Shown one piece after another: positions 16,617 to 25,307 of a stretch of DNA of 64,000 nt; the first letter of the stretch is position 1, and the number at the start of each line of letters is the position of its first letter. The notes under the pieces are model-generated. The model searched no databases. It worked only from the letters and a program-made list of their open reading frames with translations, and was not told the origin of the DNA. Origin of the DNA: Saccharopolyspora kobensis (GTDB taxonomy: Bacteria; Actinomycetota; Actinomycetes; Mycobacteriales; Pseudonocardiaceae); contig NZ_FNVB01000006.1 in NCBI RefSeq assembly GCF_900108315.1, positions 1 to 64,000 on the forward strand, written 5' to 3'. The position numbers were made by a program, and so were the translations under genes.

Positions 16617-16740
16617 CGCGTACCGGTCCTCCAGGGCTGCGAGCGCCAGGCAGTTGGCCACGAGAGGGCGGCGGCGTGCGCGCAAGGCCGCCGTCCTCGC
16701 CGGAGCGGGGGCGGACCGCGTGCGGGCCTGACGGTTCGCG

Positions 16741-17481
16741 TCACTTCTTGCGTCCCCGGACGATCAACCGCCGGGAGTGGTTGTCGTACGCGGAACCGTC
16801 GAAGCCGCCGAAGACCTCCACGTCCGCGAAGCCGGCGGCCGCGAAGAGGTCGTGCAGTTCAGCGGCGCTGTAGAGGTAGGACGTCAGGGAGGCCGTGCGC
16901 GCCGACGTGCCGCGCACCAGCGTCCAGTCGGTCCGAAGCCTGCGCCAGCTGTCGAAGACGACGTCCCGCTGGACCACGTACGAGCCGTCCGGCAGGTCGA
17001 CCACCTGGGGCCGACCGATCCAGCCGGCCAGGACCTCCTTGCCCATGACGTCCACGAGGAGCTGCCCGTCGGGGACGAGGCTCTCCCACGCGTTGCGCAG
17101 GACCTGGAGGTTGTCGTCCGGGTCATCGAAGTACCCGAAGGACGTGAACACGTTCAGGACGACGTCGAACGCCTCGGGAGCCGTGTAGGTGAGCATGTCC
17201 GCTCGCACCAGCCGCACCTCGGCACCGGCTTCCTCGCAGGCGCTCCTCGCGCGCTCCAGCATCGGCTCGCTGAGGTCGACGCCCGTGACCTCGAAACCCC
17301 GGGCGGCCAGCGGCACCAGGAACAGGCCCGGGCCGCAGCACAGGTCGAGAACCCTTGCCCCGCGCGGAAAGTCGAGGAGAGGAGAGGTGGCCACCAGCTC
17401 GGCAGCGGACGCCGCGCGCGCCGGGGAGAACATGGTGGGCGCGAAGTCGGACCACAGCGAGTCGTCCTGGTACCACTTCAA
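16741..17481 (-). CDS. Class I SAM-dependent methyltransferase
   Basis: The 246-residue protein has the Rossmann-type SAM fold. Motif I is VLDLCCGPGLFLVPLA (about residues 44-59), the acidic residue after strand 2 is in VTGVDLSEPML, RADML follows, and the post-motif strand is DVVLNVFTSFGYF. The C-terminal part (SSWRR-like segment and SAAELHDLFAAAGF) fits small-molecule methyltransferases. It is the first gene of a minus-strand cluster with the PLP enzyme, ATP-grasp ligase and ferric-reductase-like gene. The gap to the PLP gene is about 125 bases. Its methyl acceptor is unknown. Confidence 0.85.
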   Translation of the reverse strand: MKWYQDDSLWSDFAPTMFSPARAASAAELVATSPLLDFPRGARVLDLCCGPGLFLVPLAARGFEVTGVDLSEPMLERARSACEEAGAEVRLVRADMLTYTAPEAFDVVLNVFTSFGYFDDPDDNLQVLRNAWESLVPDGQLLVDVMGKEVLAGWIGRPQVVDLPDGSYVVQRDVVFDSWRRLRTDWTLVRGTSARTASLTSYLYSAAELHDLFAAAGFADVEVFGGFDGSAYDNHSRRLIVRGRKK

Positions 17482-17682
17482 GGCGCTCGGCCTCCCTCTC
17501 GGCAGCTCCTACCGCTCCCGTCATGTCAGTAGTCGGCCGCTTCCGACGGCTGGTTCCCGCCACTTCACGACAGCAGCGACGTGCGCGGCGCCATCGCCCC
17601 GAAAACCGGTTGATCGATGCCGCCGTGCGCGCCTACTCTCCGGTGGACCGAGTCGTCGAGCCGAAGGCGTGCCGTTGTACAG

Positions 17683-17764
17683 CAAGTGAGACCTCCCGAG
17701 CGCTGATTCATCGCGCGACGCGCATCCGCGTCGCGCTGATGTCTGCTGCGGAACTTCTCACTTG
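17683..17764. repeat. Nested inverted repeats upstream of the DUF1062 gene
   Basis: An outer 9-bp pair, CAAGTGAGA (17683-17691) and TCTCACTTG (17756-17764), encloses a perfect 10-bp pair, GCGCGACGCG (17713-17722) and CGCGTCGCGC (17727-17736), with a 4-base loop. The whole lies in the 300-base gene-free stretch between divergent genes and ends 16 bases before the DUF1062 start. It could be a structured leader or an operator. I see nothing else in that interval. Confidence 0.6.
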
Positions 17765-17780
17765 AAACAGGTGTACATCT

Positions 17781-18332
17781 GTGCTGAACAACTGGGTGGT
17801 CACGCCCACCTGCCTGCCGCTCGTCCGCCGTCGTTGCCACTCGTGCGCCTCCGAGCGCTTCCGGGCGAACGGAAAATTCCGCGTCAACGCCAACCACAAG
17901 CTCATCGACGTCTGGCTCCTCGTGCTCTGCACCGACTGCGGGGAAACGGCGAAGCTCACGATCATGGAGCGGGTGCACGTCCGCACCGTGCGAGCCGAGC
18001 TGCTGGACCGGCTGCACCACAACGATCCCGACCTGGCCGCCGAACTGCTCCAGGACCCGGTCGTGCAGCGCCGCAACCGCATCGCCCTCGACTGGGCCGG
18101 TGCCTGGCGCCTGGACACGGGCGGAACGGAACAGCCCGCGGACGACGAGGCGATAGACGTCGCCGTCCGCTTCGACGCCCGGATCCCGGTCCGGCCGGTA
18201 CGACTGATCGCTGAGGGCTTCGGATTCTCCCGAGCAGAGGCCGAAAGGCTGCTCGACGAAGGAAGAATCGTCTCGGCAGTCCGGCTGAGCGGCAAGCTCA
18301 CCGGCGACTTCACCTTCACGCTCAAGCGCTGA
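17781..18332 (+). CDS. DUF1062 domain protein
   Basis: The 183-residue product matches the DUF1062 family in layout. Two CxxC pairs (RRCHSCASER and VLCTDCGETAK) sit about 30 residues apart at the N-terminus, suggesting a zinc site, then comes a helical middle and a C-terminal segment RLIAEGFGFSRAEAERLL resembling an S4-like RNA-binding turn. Function is unknown. The GTG at 17781 has only a weak ribosome site. It is followed by another unknown gene in the same direction after 150 bases. Confidence 0.8.
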   Translation: MLNNWVVTPTCLPLVRRRCHSCASERFRANGKFRVNANHKLIDVWLLVLCTDCGETAKLTIMERVHVRTVRAELLDRLHHNDPDLAAELLQDPVVQRRNRIALDWAGAWRLDTGGTEQPADDEAIDVAVRFDARIPVRPVRLIAEGFGFSRAEAERLLDEGRIVSAVRLSGKLTGDFTFTLKR

Positions 18333-18483
18333 GCAACGGGCCTGCCCGGCAACCCACCGGGCAGGTCCCAGTCGCTGCCGATCCGTCAATCGCAGCGGAA
18401 CGGCGCAGAACCGGCTGAAACCGGATCGCCCCGCAGCGCGTCCTAGGCGTTGATTCCCAGCACTCGGAACGGAGCTCAGCCAC

Positions 18484-19002
18484 ATGACCGCCCTCTACCG
18501 GATCTCCATCGACGCCAAGACCGACGCGACCGTGCGCGGCCGGTTCCACATGATCAACCCGGATGCCGGGATCCTCCCGGACTACGAAGAACTCGTGCTG
18601 GAGATCATGCTCGACGCGTGGCAGCGGATGAAGCACGACAGCTTCTACACCGGCGACGGGCTCACCGACGACGCCCTTCCCGTCTCCGCCGAAGAGGCGG
18701 CCGCGATCGCCGACGAGCACGAGCTCCGGGAGGTCTTCGAGAGCGAGGACGACGACGAATCGGACGAAGTCCTCCTCGACCGCTTCGAGGAGATCATCGA
18801 GTCCGCCGAGGTGAGCGAACCGCGGAACACGCCGGCCTTCTGGGAGGCGGAAGGGTTCTGGGACAACGCCACCGACGACGACTTCCCGGAAGACGTCGAG
18901 GCCTACCCGTACGTCGAGTTCACCTTCACCGCCCACAACGCCCGCCACGTCGCCCACCTGCTCCCCGGCACCCACTGGGCAACGGCGCAGTACTGCGACT
19001 GA
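18484..19002 (+). CDS. Hypothetical acidic protein
   Basis: I do not recognise this 172-residue protein. It is strongly acidic, with a run of Asp/Glu near residues 84-105 (ESEDDDESDEVLLDRFEEII). It has an ordered-looking N-terminal segment (LYRISIDAKTDATVRGRFH) and a C-terminal YVEFTFTAHNARHVAHLL. No membrane segment or signal peptide is present. Codon use (GC-rich third positions) supports a real gene, and a near-perfect rho-independent terminator follows immediately. The start ATG at 18484 follows GGAGC at a plausible distance. Confidence 0.8.
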   Translation: MTALYRISIDAKTDATVRGRFHMINPDAGILPDYEELVLEIMLDAWQRMKHDSFYTGDGLTDDALPVSAEEAAAIADEHELREVFESEDDDESDEVLLDRFEEIIESAEVSEPRNTPAFWEAEGFWDNATDDDFPEDVEAYPYVEFTFTAHNARHVAHLLPGTHWATAQYCD

Positions 19003-19006
19003 CGAC

Positions 19007-19051
19007 ACCGGGCCTGCAACGGAAGCACTTCCCGTTGCAGGCCCGGTTTTT
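19007..19051 (+). terminator. Rho-independent terminator
   Basis: A perfect 16-bp stem (19007-19022 with 19032-19047) with a 9-base loop is followed by TTTTT. It lies just after the acidic hypothetical gene and before the converging secreted-protein gene, and is one of the few canonical U-tract terminators in the window. Confidence 0.92.
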
Positions 19052-19060
19052 CGGCTACGG

Positions 19061-19327
19061 CTAGGCGGTGCGGAGCTTGCAGGCGTCCAGAGCCCACTGC
19101 TGAGGGCCGTAGTTGTCGCGGAAGATCCGGTAGCAGTCGGTGAGGTTGACCTCGTGGCAGGCGAACGCCGCGAGGTGCTCGTTGCCGCCGTTCGCGACGG
19201 CGAGGTCGATGCAGTCGTCGACGCTGGCCAGGACGACCGGCGCGGTGGCCTGAGCGGCGGGCGCGAACCCCAGCGCGGCGGCCAGCACACCCGCCGCCGC
19301 CGCGGACCGGGCGAGATGACGAAACAT
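19061..19327 (-). CDS. Small secreted cysteine-containing protein
   Basis: The 88-residue product begins MFRHLARSAAAAGVLAAAL with a signal peptide, and cleavage is likely after AQA (about residue 27). The mature part of about 60 residues has four cysteines (DDCIDL, FACHE, TDCYR, DACKL), probably forming two disulfides, and no recognised domain. The ATG at 19327 is preceded by GGAGGGAGAT. It converges on the terminator at 19007-19051. It could be a small exported structural or inhibitory protein, but nothing in the context shows a role. Confidence 0.75.
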   Translation of the reverse strand: MFRHLARSAAAAGVLAAALGFAPAAQATAPVVLASVDDCIDLAVANGGNEHLAAFACHEVNLTDCYRIFRDNYGPQQWALDACKLRTA

Positions 19328-19459
19328 GATCAGCGATCTCCCTCCTGGAACCTGCTTGCAGGAGCGAGACAACCGCCAGAGCACCGACCCGGCCAGTCGG
19401 CGTCCACAACCCGGTCGAGATCTTCACCGGAGCGACGGTCACCCCGGCACGCACCGTGA

Positions 19460-19753
19460 TCAACCCGAGCGACGCAGCTTCTCGATCAGCACAGCCACAA
19501 GCATCACGGCCACCCCGCAGAACACCGCTCCGGACACCAGCACCGCACGGGGGTAGACGACCCTCGGCCCGGCCGGGACGGCGTTGCGCATCCGCTCTTC
19601 CGTCCAGTACCCGTCCTCCACGGGAGGGAGCGTGGTGGAGACGAAGGGCAACTCCGCGCCGGGGTCCTCGCCAGCAGCCCTGATCCGACGTGATCGAGCC
19701 AAAACCGCCTCCCGAATCGCTTCCCCGATGGCCGCCAAACGATCATCCCGCAT
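19460..19753 (-). CDS. Hypothetical protein with C-terminal membrane helix
   Basis: The 97-residue product starts at the ATG at 19753 (MRDDRLAAIGEAIREAV...). It has a soluble helical N-terminal part, a middle segment VEDGYWTEERMRNAV, and a C-terminal membrane helix (about residues 70-92, VLVSGAVFCGVAVMLVAVLI) followed by KLRR. This suggests an anchored protein with its body in the cytoplasm. I recognise no family. It lies 23 bases downstream of the LysE-family gene on the same strand and is probably cotranscribed with it. Confidence 0.6.
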   Translation of the reverse strand: MRDDRLAAIGEAIREAVLARSRRIRAAGEDPGAELPFVSTTLPPVEDGYWTEERMRNAVPAGPRVVYPRAVLVSGAVFCGVAVMLVAVLIEKLRRSG

Positions 19754-19776
19754 CGCAGCCGCCGTTGGGCCGCAGT

Positions 19777-20415
19777 TCAGCTGGGTCGGCTGATGGCCAT
19801 CTTCGCGGCGAAGAAGCCCAGCAGGGTGCCGGATGCGAGACGCTGCGCCTGGAGCACGCGCGGGTGCCGGGCCAGGTACCCGGCGAGCGCAGCAGCGGCA
19901 AGCACGATGAGCCCGTTGACGCCCACACCGACCACGATCTGCGCGGCCCCGAGCTGGATGAACTGCCACCACGTCGCGCCAAGGGCGGGATCGATGAACT
20001 GCGGGATCAGCGCCGCGTACAGCAGTGCGATCTTGGGATTCAGGAGATTCGTCAGGAAACCCATGCCGAACAACCGCGCGGCGGAGTGCGGAGCCAGCTC
20101 ACGCGGCTCGAACGGCGACCGGCCACCGGGACGCAGGATCTGCCAAGCCATCCACGCGAGGTACGCGGCACCGAGGAGTTTCACCGCGTGGTAGGCCTCG
20201 GGAACGGCCGCGAAGAGCGCGGACAGACCAGCGGCGGCGGCGAGCAGGTACACGACGAACCCGAGAGCGACCCCGGCGAGCGAAACGAGCCCAGCCCGCC
20301 GCCCCTGCGAGATGGCCCGCGAAGCCAGGTAGACCATGTTGGGCCCAGGAGTCAGCACCATCCCCAACTCCAACACCACAACACCGAGCAACGAAGCAAG
20401 CGGCACGAGTTCCAC
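19777..20415 (-). CDS. LysE/RhtB-family exporter
   Basis: The 212-residue membrane protein has the five or six helices and the N-terminal signature of the LysE/RhtB family: LELGMVLTPGPNMVYLASRAI (the PGP motif near residue 24), LLGAAYLAWMAWQIL, and FLTNLLNPKIALLYAALIPQF. Such proteins export amino acids or their derivatives. The substrate cannot be told from sequence. I chose the GTG at 20415 because it gives the standard N-terminus; the frame is open further upstream without family-like residues. Confidence 0.88.
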   Translation of the reverse strand: MELVPLASLLGVVVLELGMVLTPGPNMVYLASRAISQGRRAGLVSLAGVALGFVVYLLAAAAGLSALFAAVPEAYHAVKLLGAAYLAWMAWQILRPGGRSPFEPRELAPHSAARLFGMGFLTNLLNPKIALLYAALIPQFIDPALGATWWQFIQLGAAQIVVGVGVNGLIVLAAAALAGYLARHPRVLQAQRLASGTLLGFFAAKMAISRPS

Positions 20416-20605
20416 AGAGCGAACGTATCCGCCGGCACTCGCATTGCCCAGAGACCAAGAGCAACGCCACAGACCACCGGACGATCCTCGACCACCAGCA
20501 CGTGCTGGAGCGCGTCGTGGGGCAGTCCGCTTCACACTCGCCCCACAGGCCAGACCACTGTGGACGGTCAGGACCGGCTCACCGCACGCGCCTTCCGGGC
20601 CGGAT

Positions 20606-20980
20606 TCACGGTGTGCCCTCCGAGGGGTACAAAACATCCCACGCCCTGAGAATATCGTCGATACCCGTGACGCCCAGGAATGCGAATATGGATGCGGCGA
20701 TGCCGGACAACACGCTCCAGTACACCTCCCAGGGCATCCTCCCCCGCTCGACTTCCTTGCGAAACTGATCCGCAATCAGACCGAGGAAGAACCCAGGACC
20801 AAACAGGCATGCGAGCATTAATACGCCCTGCGACCACGGCAATTCGGCATCGCGGGATACTCCGAGGGATAGAAAGTACTTTACGGCTAGGACCATCCCG
20901 GCGACAGCACCCAGGAACCACCAGATCACATCTATATCACTGTTGATCTTGTTCTTGTTCTCGTCGTTGTCATCCGCCAT
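20606..20980 (-). CDS. Hypothetical membrane protein, atypical composition
   Basis: The 124-residue product starts MADDNDENKNKINSD, a very acidic, Asn/Lys-rich N-terminus, and contains three hydrophobic segments (VIWWFLGAVAGMVLAVKYFL, GVLMLACLFGPGFFLGLI and VLSGIAASIFAFLGV). The codons and surrounding DNA are noticeably poorer in G+C than in neighbouring genes, with AAT, ATA and GAT common, which points to recent acquisition. No family is recognised. It stands alone near the 3' side of a tRNA gene. Confidence 0.65.
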   Translation of the reverse strand: MADDNDENKNKINSDIDVIWWFLGAVAGMVLAVKYFLSLGVSRDAELPWSQGVLMLACLFGPGFFLGLIADQFRKEVERGRMPWEVYWSVLSGIAASIFAFLGVTGIDDILRAWDVLYPSEGTP

Positions 20981-21847
20981 ACGCCCACTCTCCGTTTCGG
21001 CTTGGAAAAGCCGCGAAGCCTTCCATCGCGGATACGTCACGACATGCGACGCACGTCGAGCACATGGCCACACGACGGAGCGGCGATCCGGGGGCCGGCC
21101 AGCTCAGGACTTTGCGGGTGCTGTCGGGTGCGCCTTGCGCCATGGTCGTAGATGATCGCAGCCGGGCCCGCCCAAGCGGACGTTTTCGATCAGATGCACT
21201 GGAAGAGCGGCCTCCGCCGAAGCGAAGATCCCCCACCGGTTCTGCGAAACGGTTCAGCACCCATCGGCCTAGGCTGAGTGCCGCCCCAGGAGCCACATGT
21301 CACGCTGCACGTCAGCGAACGCCGGAATCCGGCCGGCCCACTTCTCAATGCAGACCATCGTGGCGATATCTCGCCTTCGGACAGCAGGGTCCGGAGCCAG
21401 CGGTCAGCACTTCGATCGCGGTGCCCTGCGCCGACGACAGCCAGGAATCACCCGCCGAAACGGACTCCGAGATGACCGGTTCTGCGCCCCGCCGCACAGC
21501 TGCATCGAGCTTCGGGAAAGCGTCGCAGGACGGAGACGGCGATCTTCGACTACTCGCATTGCATGCTGTACTGGCGCTTGGCAGCGACCCCGTGCATCCG
21601 ATGCTCGCGGGCCTACGACCCGCCGCGGCCGGTCTGGGTCGACGTAGATGCCTTGGTGTCGTACGAGCGCGGCCGGGTGCCGAGCCCAGCCGAGGTACCG
21701 ATGATCGTCAAGGCCCGCAGGGTTGATCTCGCTCGATGGCCGACAAGCAGCACGCTTGGCTCCGAACCCCACGAAAACGACACTGCGGCGGGAGCCGAGA
21801 TCATCGATCTCTTCTCCCGCCGCAGGTCAGCGGGTTGACCGCTGCGG
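20981..21847. other. Stretch without a confident gene before tRNA-Thr
   Basis: No frame here shows consistent codon bias on either strand. A plus-strand frame at 21563-21838 includes VWVDVDALVSYERGRVPS, which looks protein-like for about 30 residues and then loses the pattern, so it may be the remnant of a short conserved gene. The rest (21064-21560) gives only Arg/Ser/Pro-rich low-quality translations. I interpret the region as decayed sequence. Confidence 0.5.
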
Positions 21848-21921
21848 AGCCGCCTGAGGGAATCGAACCCTCGACCTACGCATTACGAGTGCGTCGCTCT
21901 GGCCGACTGAGCTAAGGCGGC
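21848..21921 (-). tRNA. tRNA-Thr (anticodon CGT)
   Basis: Read on the minus strand from 21921, the acceptor arm GCCGCC pairs with GGCGGC near 21849-21854. The D-arm (TAGCTCAGTCGG) and the T-arm with GGTTCGATTCC are canonical. The anticodon stem encloses the loop CTCGTAA, giving anticodon CGT, which reads ACG threonine codons. CCA is not encoded. The gene is 74 bases long. Confidence 0.95.
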
Positions 21922-22058
21922 ATTGCGTGGTCAAGTGTAGCTGGCCGTCTCAGGCGCGTGCGCGCGGCCCCCGGGCTCGGCGAACTCGGGCGTCACTCGG
22001 GCGTCGGGGCGTCGTTGAGGTCACAGTGATGCCCGTCACTCGACCTGGAGGGGGTCGG

Positions 22059-23441
22059 ATGCGCGCTGTTCGCCGGTTCGGCGTGTGCACCGCCGTGTCG
22101 TTGGCCGTAGCTGGGCTTTCGCTGCCCGCCGCCTTCGCTCAGAGCACTCTTCCGACCACTCCCATCCCGTCGCCGGTCGATCCCGGGCAGCCTCCTGCTT
22201 CCGTGCCGACTCCGGCTCCTGGGCCGATCGTGGCAGATGCCGGGACGTTGATCGGGGTGGTGCGGATCCTGCCGAACACCGTGCCGAGCGGTTCGGTCGT
22301 CGGCGATCCCGACTTCGAGGAGCAGCTGCCGAAGCAGGCCGTCGCCGAGGCCGGGATGGGGCGGGCCGTCGCGCAGGCCAACTCCACCGCTTTCTTCGCC
22401 CACGAGCGGGCGGTCGCCGAGGCCTCTCCGTTCGGGGTCGCGGTGCTCGGGAAGTCTCCTCAGCTGCCCGTCGGGTTGGCGCAGGCCGCGCTGCCGGATC
22501 GGCCCGAGCCGATCAGTTCGAGCATGCAGCCGCCCAGCTCGCCCGCCGACCAGCTGGTCAAGCTCAGCGGGCTGAACGGCAGCGTGCACGCGCGCTGGGA
22601 CAAGCAGGCCGGGCCGTGCGTGTCGCCGATCGCCGATGCCCGGTACTCGATGGGCAGCGCGTCGGCCGTGAACGCGCTGCCGGAGGGGCTCTCGCTGGGC
22701 GGGCTGCTCGACGGCGGGAAGCCCACCGAGAACGGCACCGGTTCGCTGCTGCACGTGCCGGACACCGCGCAGGCGCACTCCGGCGTGGAGCTCGTCGACG
22801 TGCCCGGGCAGGTCGGCAAGGCCGTTCAGGCCAGCTCCGACCTGCAGCTGGCGGGCGTGCGGCTCTTCGCAGACACTCCGCAGGAGATCCGGGTCGACGT
22901 GGTCGGCGCGCCGCGGCTGACCGCGACCGCCACCGGTGACCCGGCCACCTCCACTGTGGACTACGAGGCGCCGGTGCTGCGGGTTTCGCGAGGCGGTGAA
23001 GAGCTCGGCGTGCTCGACGCCGCGAACCCCGCGCTGGACGTTCCGGTGCCAGGGCTCGACCAGCGCGTGCTCGACGCCGGAGTGCTGCGGCTGAGCGTCG
23101 GCGAGCTGAAGCAGGACGTCGTGGGCACCGAAGTCCGGGCCGCCGCGCGGCTTTTCGACCTCCAAGTCCTGCGCGGCCACGCCGTCGGCCTGCCGACCTC
23201 GCTGGTGCAGGCCTCCTTCGGCGAGCAGATCGTCCGCGCCGGCGCCCCCGGCGGCGGCGTGGACTGCACGACCGCGCCGGCACCGGCTGCCGCCGCACCG
23301 GCCGCGACCCACCCGCAAGCGGTCCAGCCCCTGGCCCTCACCAGCAGCGGCTACTACGCGGTCCCGCTGTTCTGGACCGGCGCAGGCCTGCTGCTCCTGG
23401 GCTCGATCATCGTCGCCGCCCTCCCCCGCCGCCGCACCTGA
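22059..23441 (+). CDS. Secreted, C-terminally anchored surface protein of unknown function
   Basis: The 460-residue protein has a signal peptide (MRAVRRFGVCTAVSLAVAGL..., cleavage near AFA) and a Pro/Thr-rich linker (about residues 28-60). A long extracellular region of repeated beta-strand-like segments follows, then an Ala/Pro-rich stretch and a C-terminal membrane helix (about 430-452) ending in PRRRT. The layout is that of a wall-spanning surface protein held by its C-terminus, without an LPXTG motif. The start is the ATG at 22059 behind GGAGGGGG. An upstream ATG at 22029 has no such site. Similar proteins in Pseudonocardiaceae are annotated only as hypothetical. Confidence 0.75.
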   Translation: MRAVRRFGVCTAVSLAVAGLSLPAAFAQSTLPTTPIPSPVDPGQPPASVPTPAPGPIVADAGTLIGVVRILPNTVPSGSVVGDPDFEEQLPKQAVAEAGMGRAVAQANSTAFFAHERAVAEASPFGVAVLGKSPQLPVGLAQAALPDRPEPISSSMQPPSSPADQLVKLSGLNGSVHARWDKQAGPCVSPIADARYSMGSASAVNALPEGLSLGGLLDGGKPTENGTGSLLHVPDTAQAHSGVELVDVPGQVGKAVQASSDLQLAGVRLFADTPQEIRVDVVGAPRLTATATGDPATSTVDYEAPVLRVSRGGEELGVLDAANPALDVPVPGLDQRVLDAGVLRLSVGELKQDVVGTEVRAAARLFDLQVLRGHAVGLPTSLVQASFGEQIVRAGAPGGGVDCTTAPAPAAAAPAATHPQAVQPLALTSSGYYAVPLFWTGAGLLLLGSIIVAALPRRRT

Positions 23442-23476
23442 GACTTCGCGGATCACCGCGGCGTATGTTCATCACC

Positions 23477-23995
23477 ATGACTGCTGGCCCGTTGGGCGAC
23501 GCCTTGGCCCAGGTCCTGCCCGGTGCCGTCACGAGCAGGTTCAGCCCGGAGGATCTGGCCGAGCTGGTCGTGCTGCAGCGGTGCTGCTGGGTTTCCGAGG
23601 CCATCGCGAACGACACCTTGGACGTGCACGCGCTGCACGAGACCCACGAAGAGGCGCTGGCCTGGACGCAGTCGTGGACGACCCTCGTCGTGCGCCGGGC
23701 GGGACGCCTGGTCGCCGCCGTGCGCGGGCGGCTGACCGCCGAGCAGGACTGGGAGATCGGTCGCCTCATGGTCGCCCCGGACCTGGCCGGAAACGGCATC
23801 GGGTCCGCGCTCCTGGCGCTGATCGAATCGCAGGCCCCGGCGTCGGTGCGGCGGTACTCGCTGTTCACCGGAGCCGCGAGTCAGCGCAACATCGGCATCT
23901 ACCGGCGGGCCGGGTACCAGCTCGACGAGGAGGCATCGCGGGCGCCCGGGCACATCCCCGGCACCGTGCGCATGATCAAGCGAGCGGCCGACTGA
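23477..23995 (+). CDS. GNAT-family N-acetyltransferase
   Basis: The 172-residue protein has the GNAT fold with the acetyl-CoA loop VAPDLAGNGIGSALLALIE (motif A, about residues 100-118) and the C-terminal segment GAASQRNIGIYRRAGYQLDE (motif B). The acceptor is unknown. I place the start at the ATG at 23477 because TATGTT at 23464-23469 would be a -10 box giving a leaderless transcript, and no ribosome site precedes either this ATG or the ATG at 23465. Confidence 0.85.
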   Translation: MTAGPLGDALAQVLPGAVTSRFSPEDLAELVVLQRCCWVSEAIANDTLDVHALHETHEEALAWTQSWTTLVVRRAGRLVAAVRGRLTAEQDWEIGRLMVAPDLAGNGIGSALLALIESQAPASVRRYSLFTGAASQRNIGIYRRAGYQLDEEASRAPGHIPGTVRMIKRAAD

Positions 23996-24010
23996 AGTCC
24001 ACTGTGGACG

Positions 24011-25234
24011 TCATCCGGTGAAGAGGGTGGCCAGCATCGCCTCCACCGCGATGATCGGTTTCACGTTCTGGGTCAGGGCCACTCGGCATTCCAGCACCGC
24101 GTCCAGCCGGCGGAGGGCCGACTCCGAGGTCCACTCCTGCGCCGCCTTGACCACCGAGCGCTCGAAGTCCGGGTGGTTCAGCGGGGCGGAGGAACCGGCG
24201 CGGGTCACCAGGACGTCGCGGTAGAAGCCCGCCAGGTCCACCAGGGCCAGGTCGAGGGCGTCGCGCTGGGAGCGGGTGGTGCGGGACTTCTGGCGCTTCT
24301 CCAGCTCTTTGAGCGCCGCGTTGGCGCCTCGGGTGGCCGCGGCCGTGCCCTTGCCGGTGCCGCCCGCGCCCATCGCCGTCTTCAGCTCTTCCTTCTCCGC
24401 CTCGTTGCGGTCCTCGTTGGCCGTGGTCGCCTCCGTCTCGGCCAGCTTCACCAAGCCGGTCGCCGCCGTGAAGACGTCCGAGAACCTCCGCAGGCCCAGC
24501 GGGATGCGCAGTACCGACTCGCGCCGCTCGCGCGCTTCCTCATCGGTCGCCAGCCGCCGCGCGCGGCCGATGTGCCCGCCGCACACCGAAGCCGCCCACT
24601 GCGCCAGCTCGGCGTCAACGCCGTCGCGCTCGTGCAGCACCTCCGCGATGGCGTTGGACAGCGGCGTGCGCAACTGCACCACTCGGCACCGGGAGCGAAT
24701 CGTCACCGACACGTCTTCCGGGTGGTCCGATGGCGCGCACAGCAGGAACACCGTGCGCAGGGGCGGCTCTTCGACCGCCTTGAGCAGCGCGTTCGCCGCG
24801 CCCTCGGTGAGACGGTCGGAGTCCTCGATGAGCACTACGCGCCAGTGGCCGGTGGTCGGTCGGCGCGCCGCGGCCTGGACCAGAGAGCGCATCTCCGCGA
24901 CGGAGATCGACAGGCCCTCGGGCGCGACGAGGCGCACATCGGCGTGGGTGCCGTGCATGACCGTCCGGCACGCCGTGCAGCTTCCGCAGCCCACGACGTC
25001 GGGATCAGTGCACTCCAGCGCAGCGGCGAAGGCGCGGGCCGCGACCGAACGCCCCGAGCCGGGCGGGCCGGTGAACAGCCAGGCGTGCGTCATGGCACCT
25101 GGCGGGACCGGTTCGCCACGGACCTGGCGGCGGGCCGCGCTCACCGCGGCGTACAGCGTCTGCACGGCGTCGGGCTGGCCGACGACCTCCGCCCACACCC
25201 CGGTGTTCAGCTGCTCCGGAGCGTCGGTCCGCAT
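24011..25234 (-). CDS. holB: DNA polymerase III delta' subunit
   Basis: The 407-residue protein is the delta' clamp-loader subunit. The P-loop reads TGPPGSGRS (Arg in place of the usual Lys, common in this subunit and consistent with it not hydrolysing ATP). A four-Cys zinc module is seen in GCGSCTACRTV plus the upstream Cys, followed by LIEDSDRLTEGAANALLKAV and the SRC-type sensor TIRSRCRVV. The C-terminal region (about 270-310) has a charged, Gly-rich insertion. It lies close to topA as in M. tuberculosis, where Rv3644c is near Rv3646c. About 70 bases separate it from the preceding gene. Confidence 0.92.
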   Translation of the reverse strand: MRTDAPEQLNTGVWAEVVGQPDAVQTLYAAVSAARRQVRGEPVPPGAMTHAWLFTGPPGSGRSVAARAFAAALECTDPDVVGCGSCTACRTVMHGTHADVRLVAPEGLSISVAEMRSLVQAAARRPTTGHWRVVLIEDSDRLTEGAANALLKAVEEPPLRTVFLLCAPSDHPEDVSVTIRSRCRVVQLRTPLSNAIAEVLHERDGVDAELAQWAASVCGGHIGRARRLATDEEARERRESVLRIPLGLRRFSDVFTAATGLVKLAETEATTANEDRNEAEKEELKTAMGAGGTGKGTAAATRGANAALKELEKRQKSRTTRSQRDALDLALVDLAGFYRDVLVTRAGSSAPLNHPDFERSVVKAAQEWTSESALRRLDAVLECRVALTQNVKPIIAVEAMLATLFTG

Positions 25235-25307
25235 CGCGTCGCCTCCCGTGTCTGGTGCGTGCTCGCACGCACGACTCTACGGTGCCGCCCCGACCGCGGA
25301 CTGAGGC

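Noticed and set aside
21848..21921. The tRNA-Thr gene as a present attachment site
   Set aside because: No direct repeat of its 3' end could be found in the flanking 1.5 kb and no integrase gene is present.
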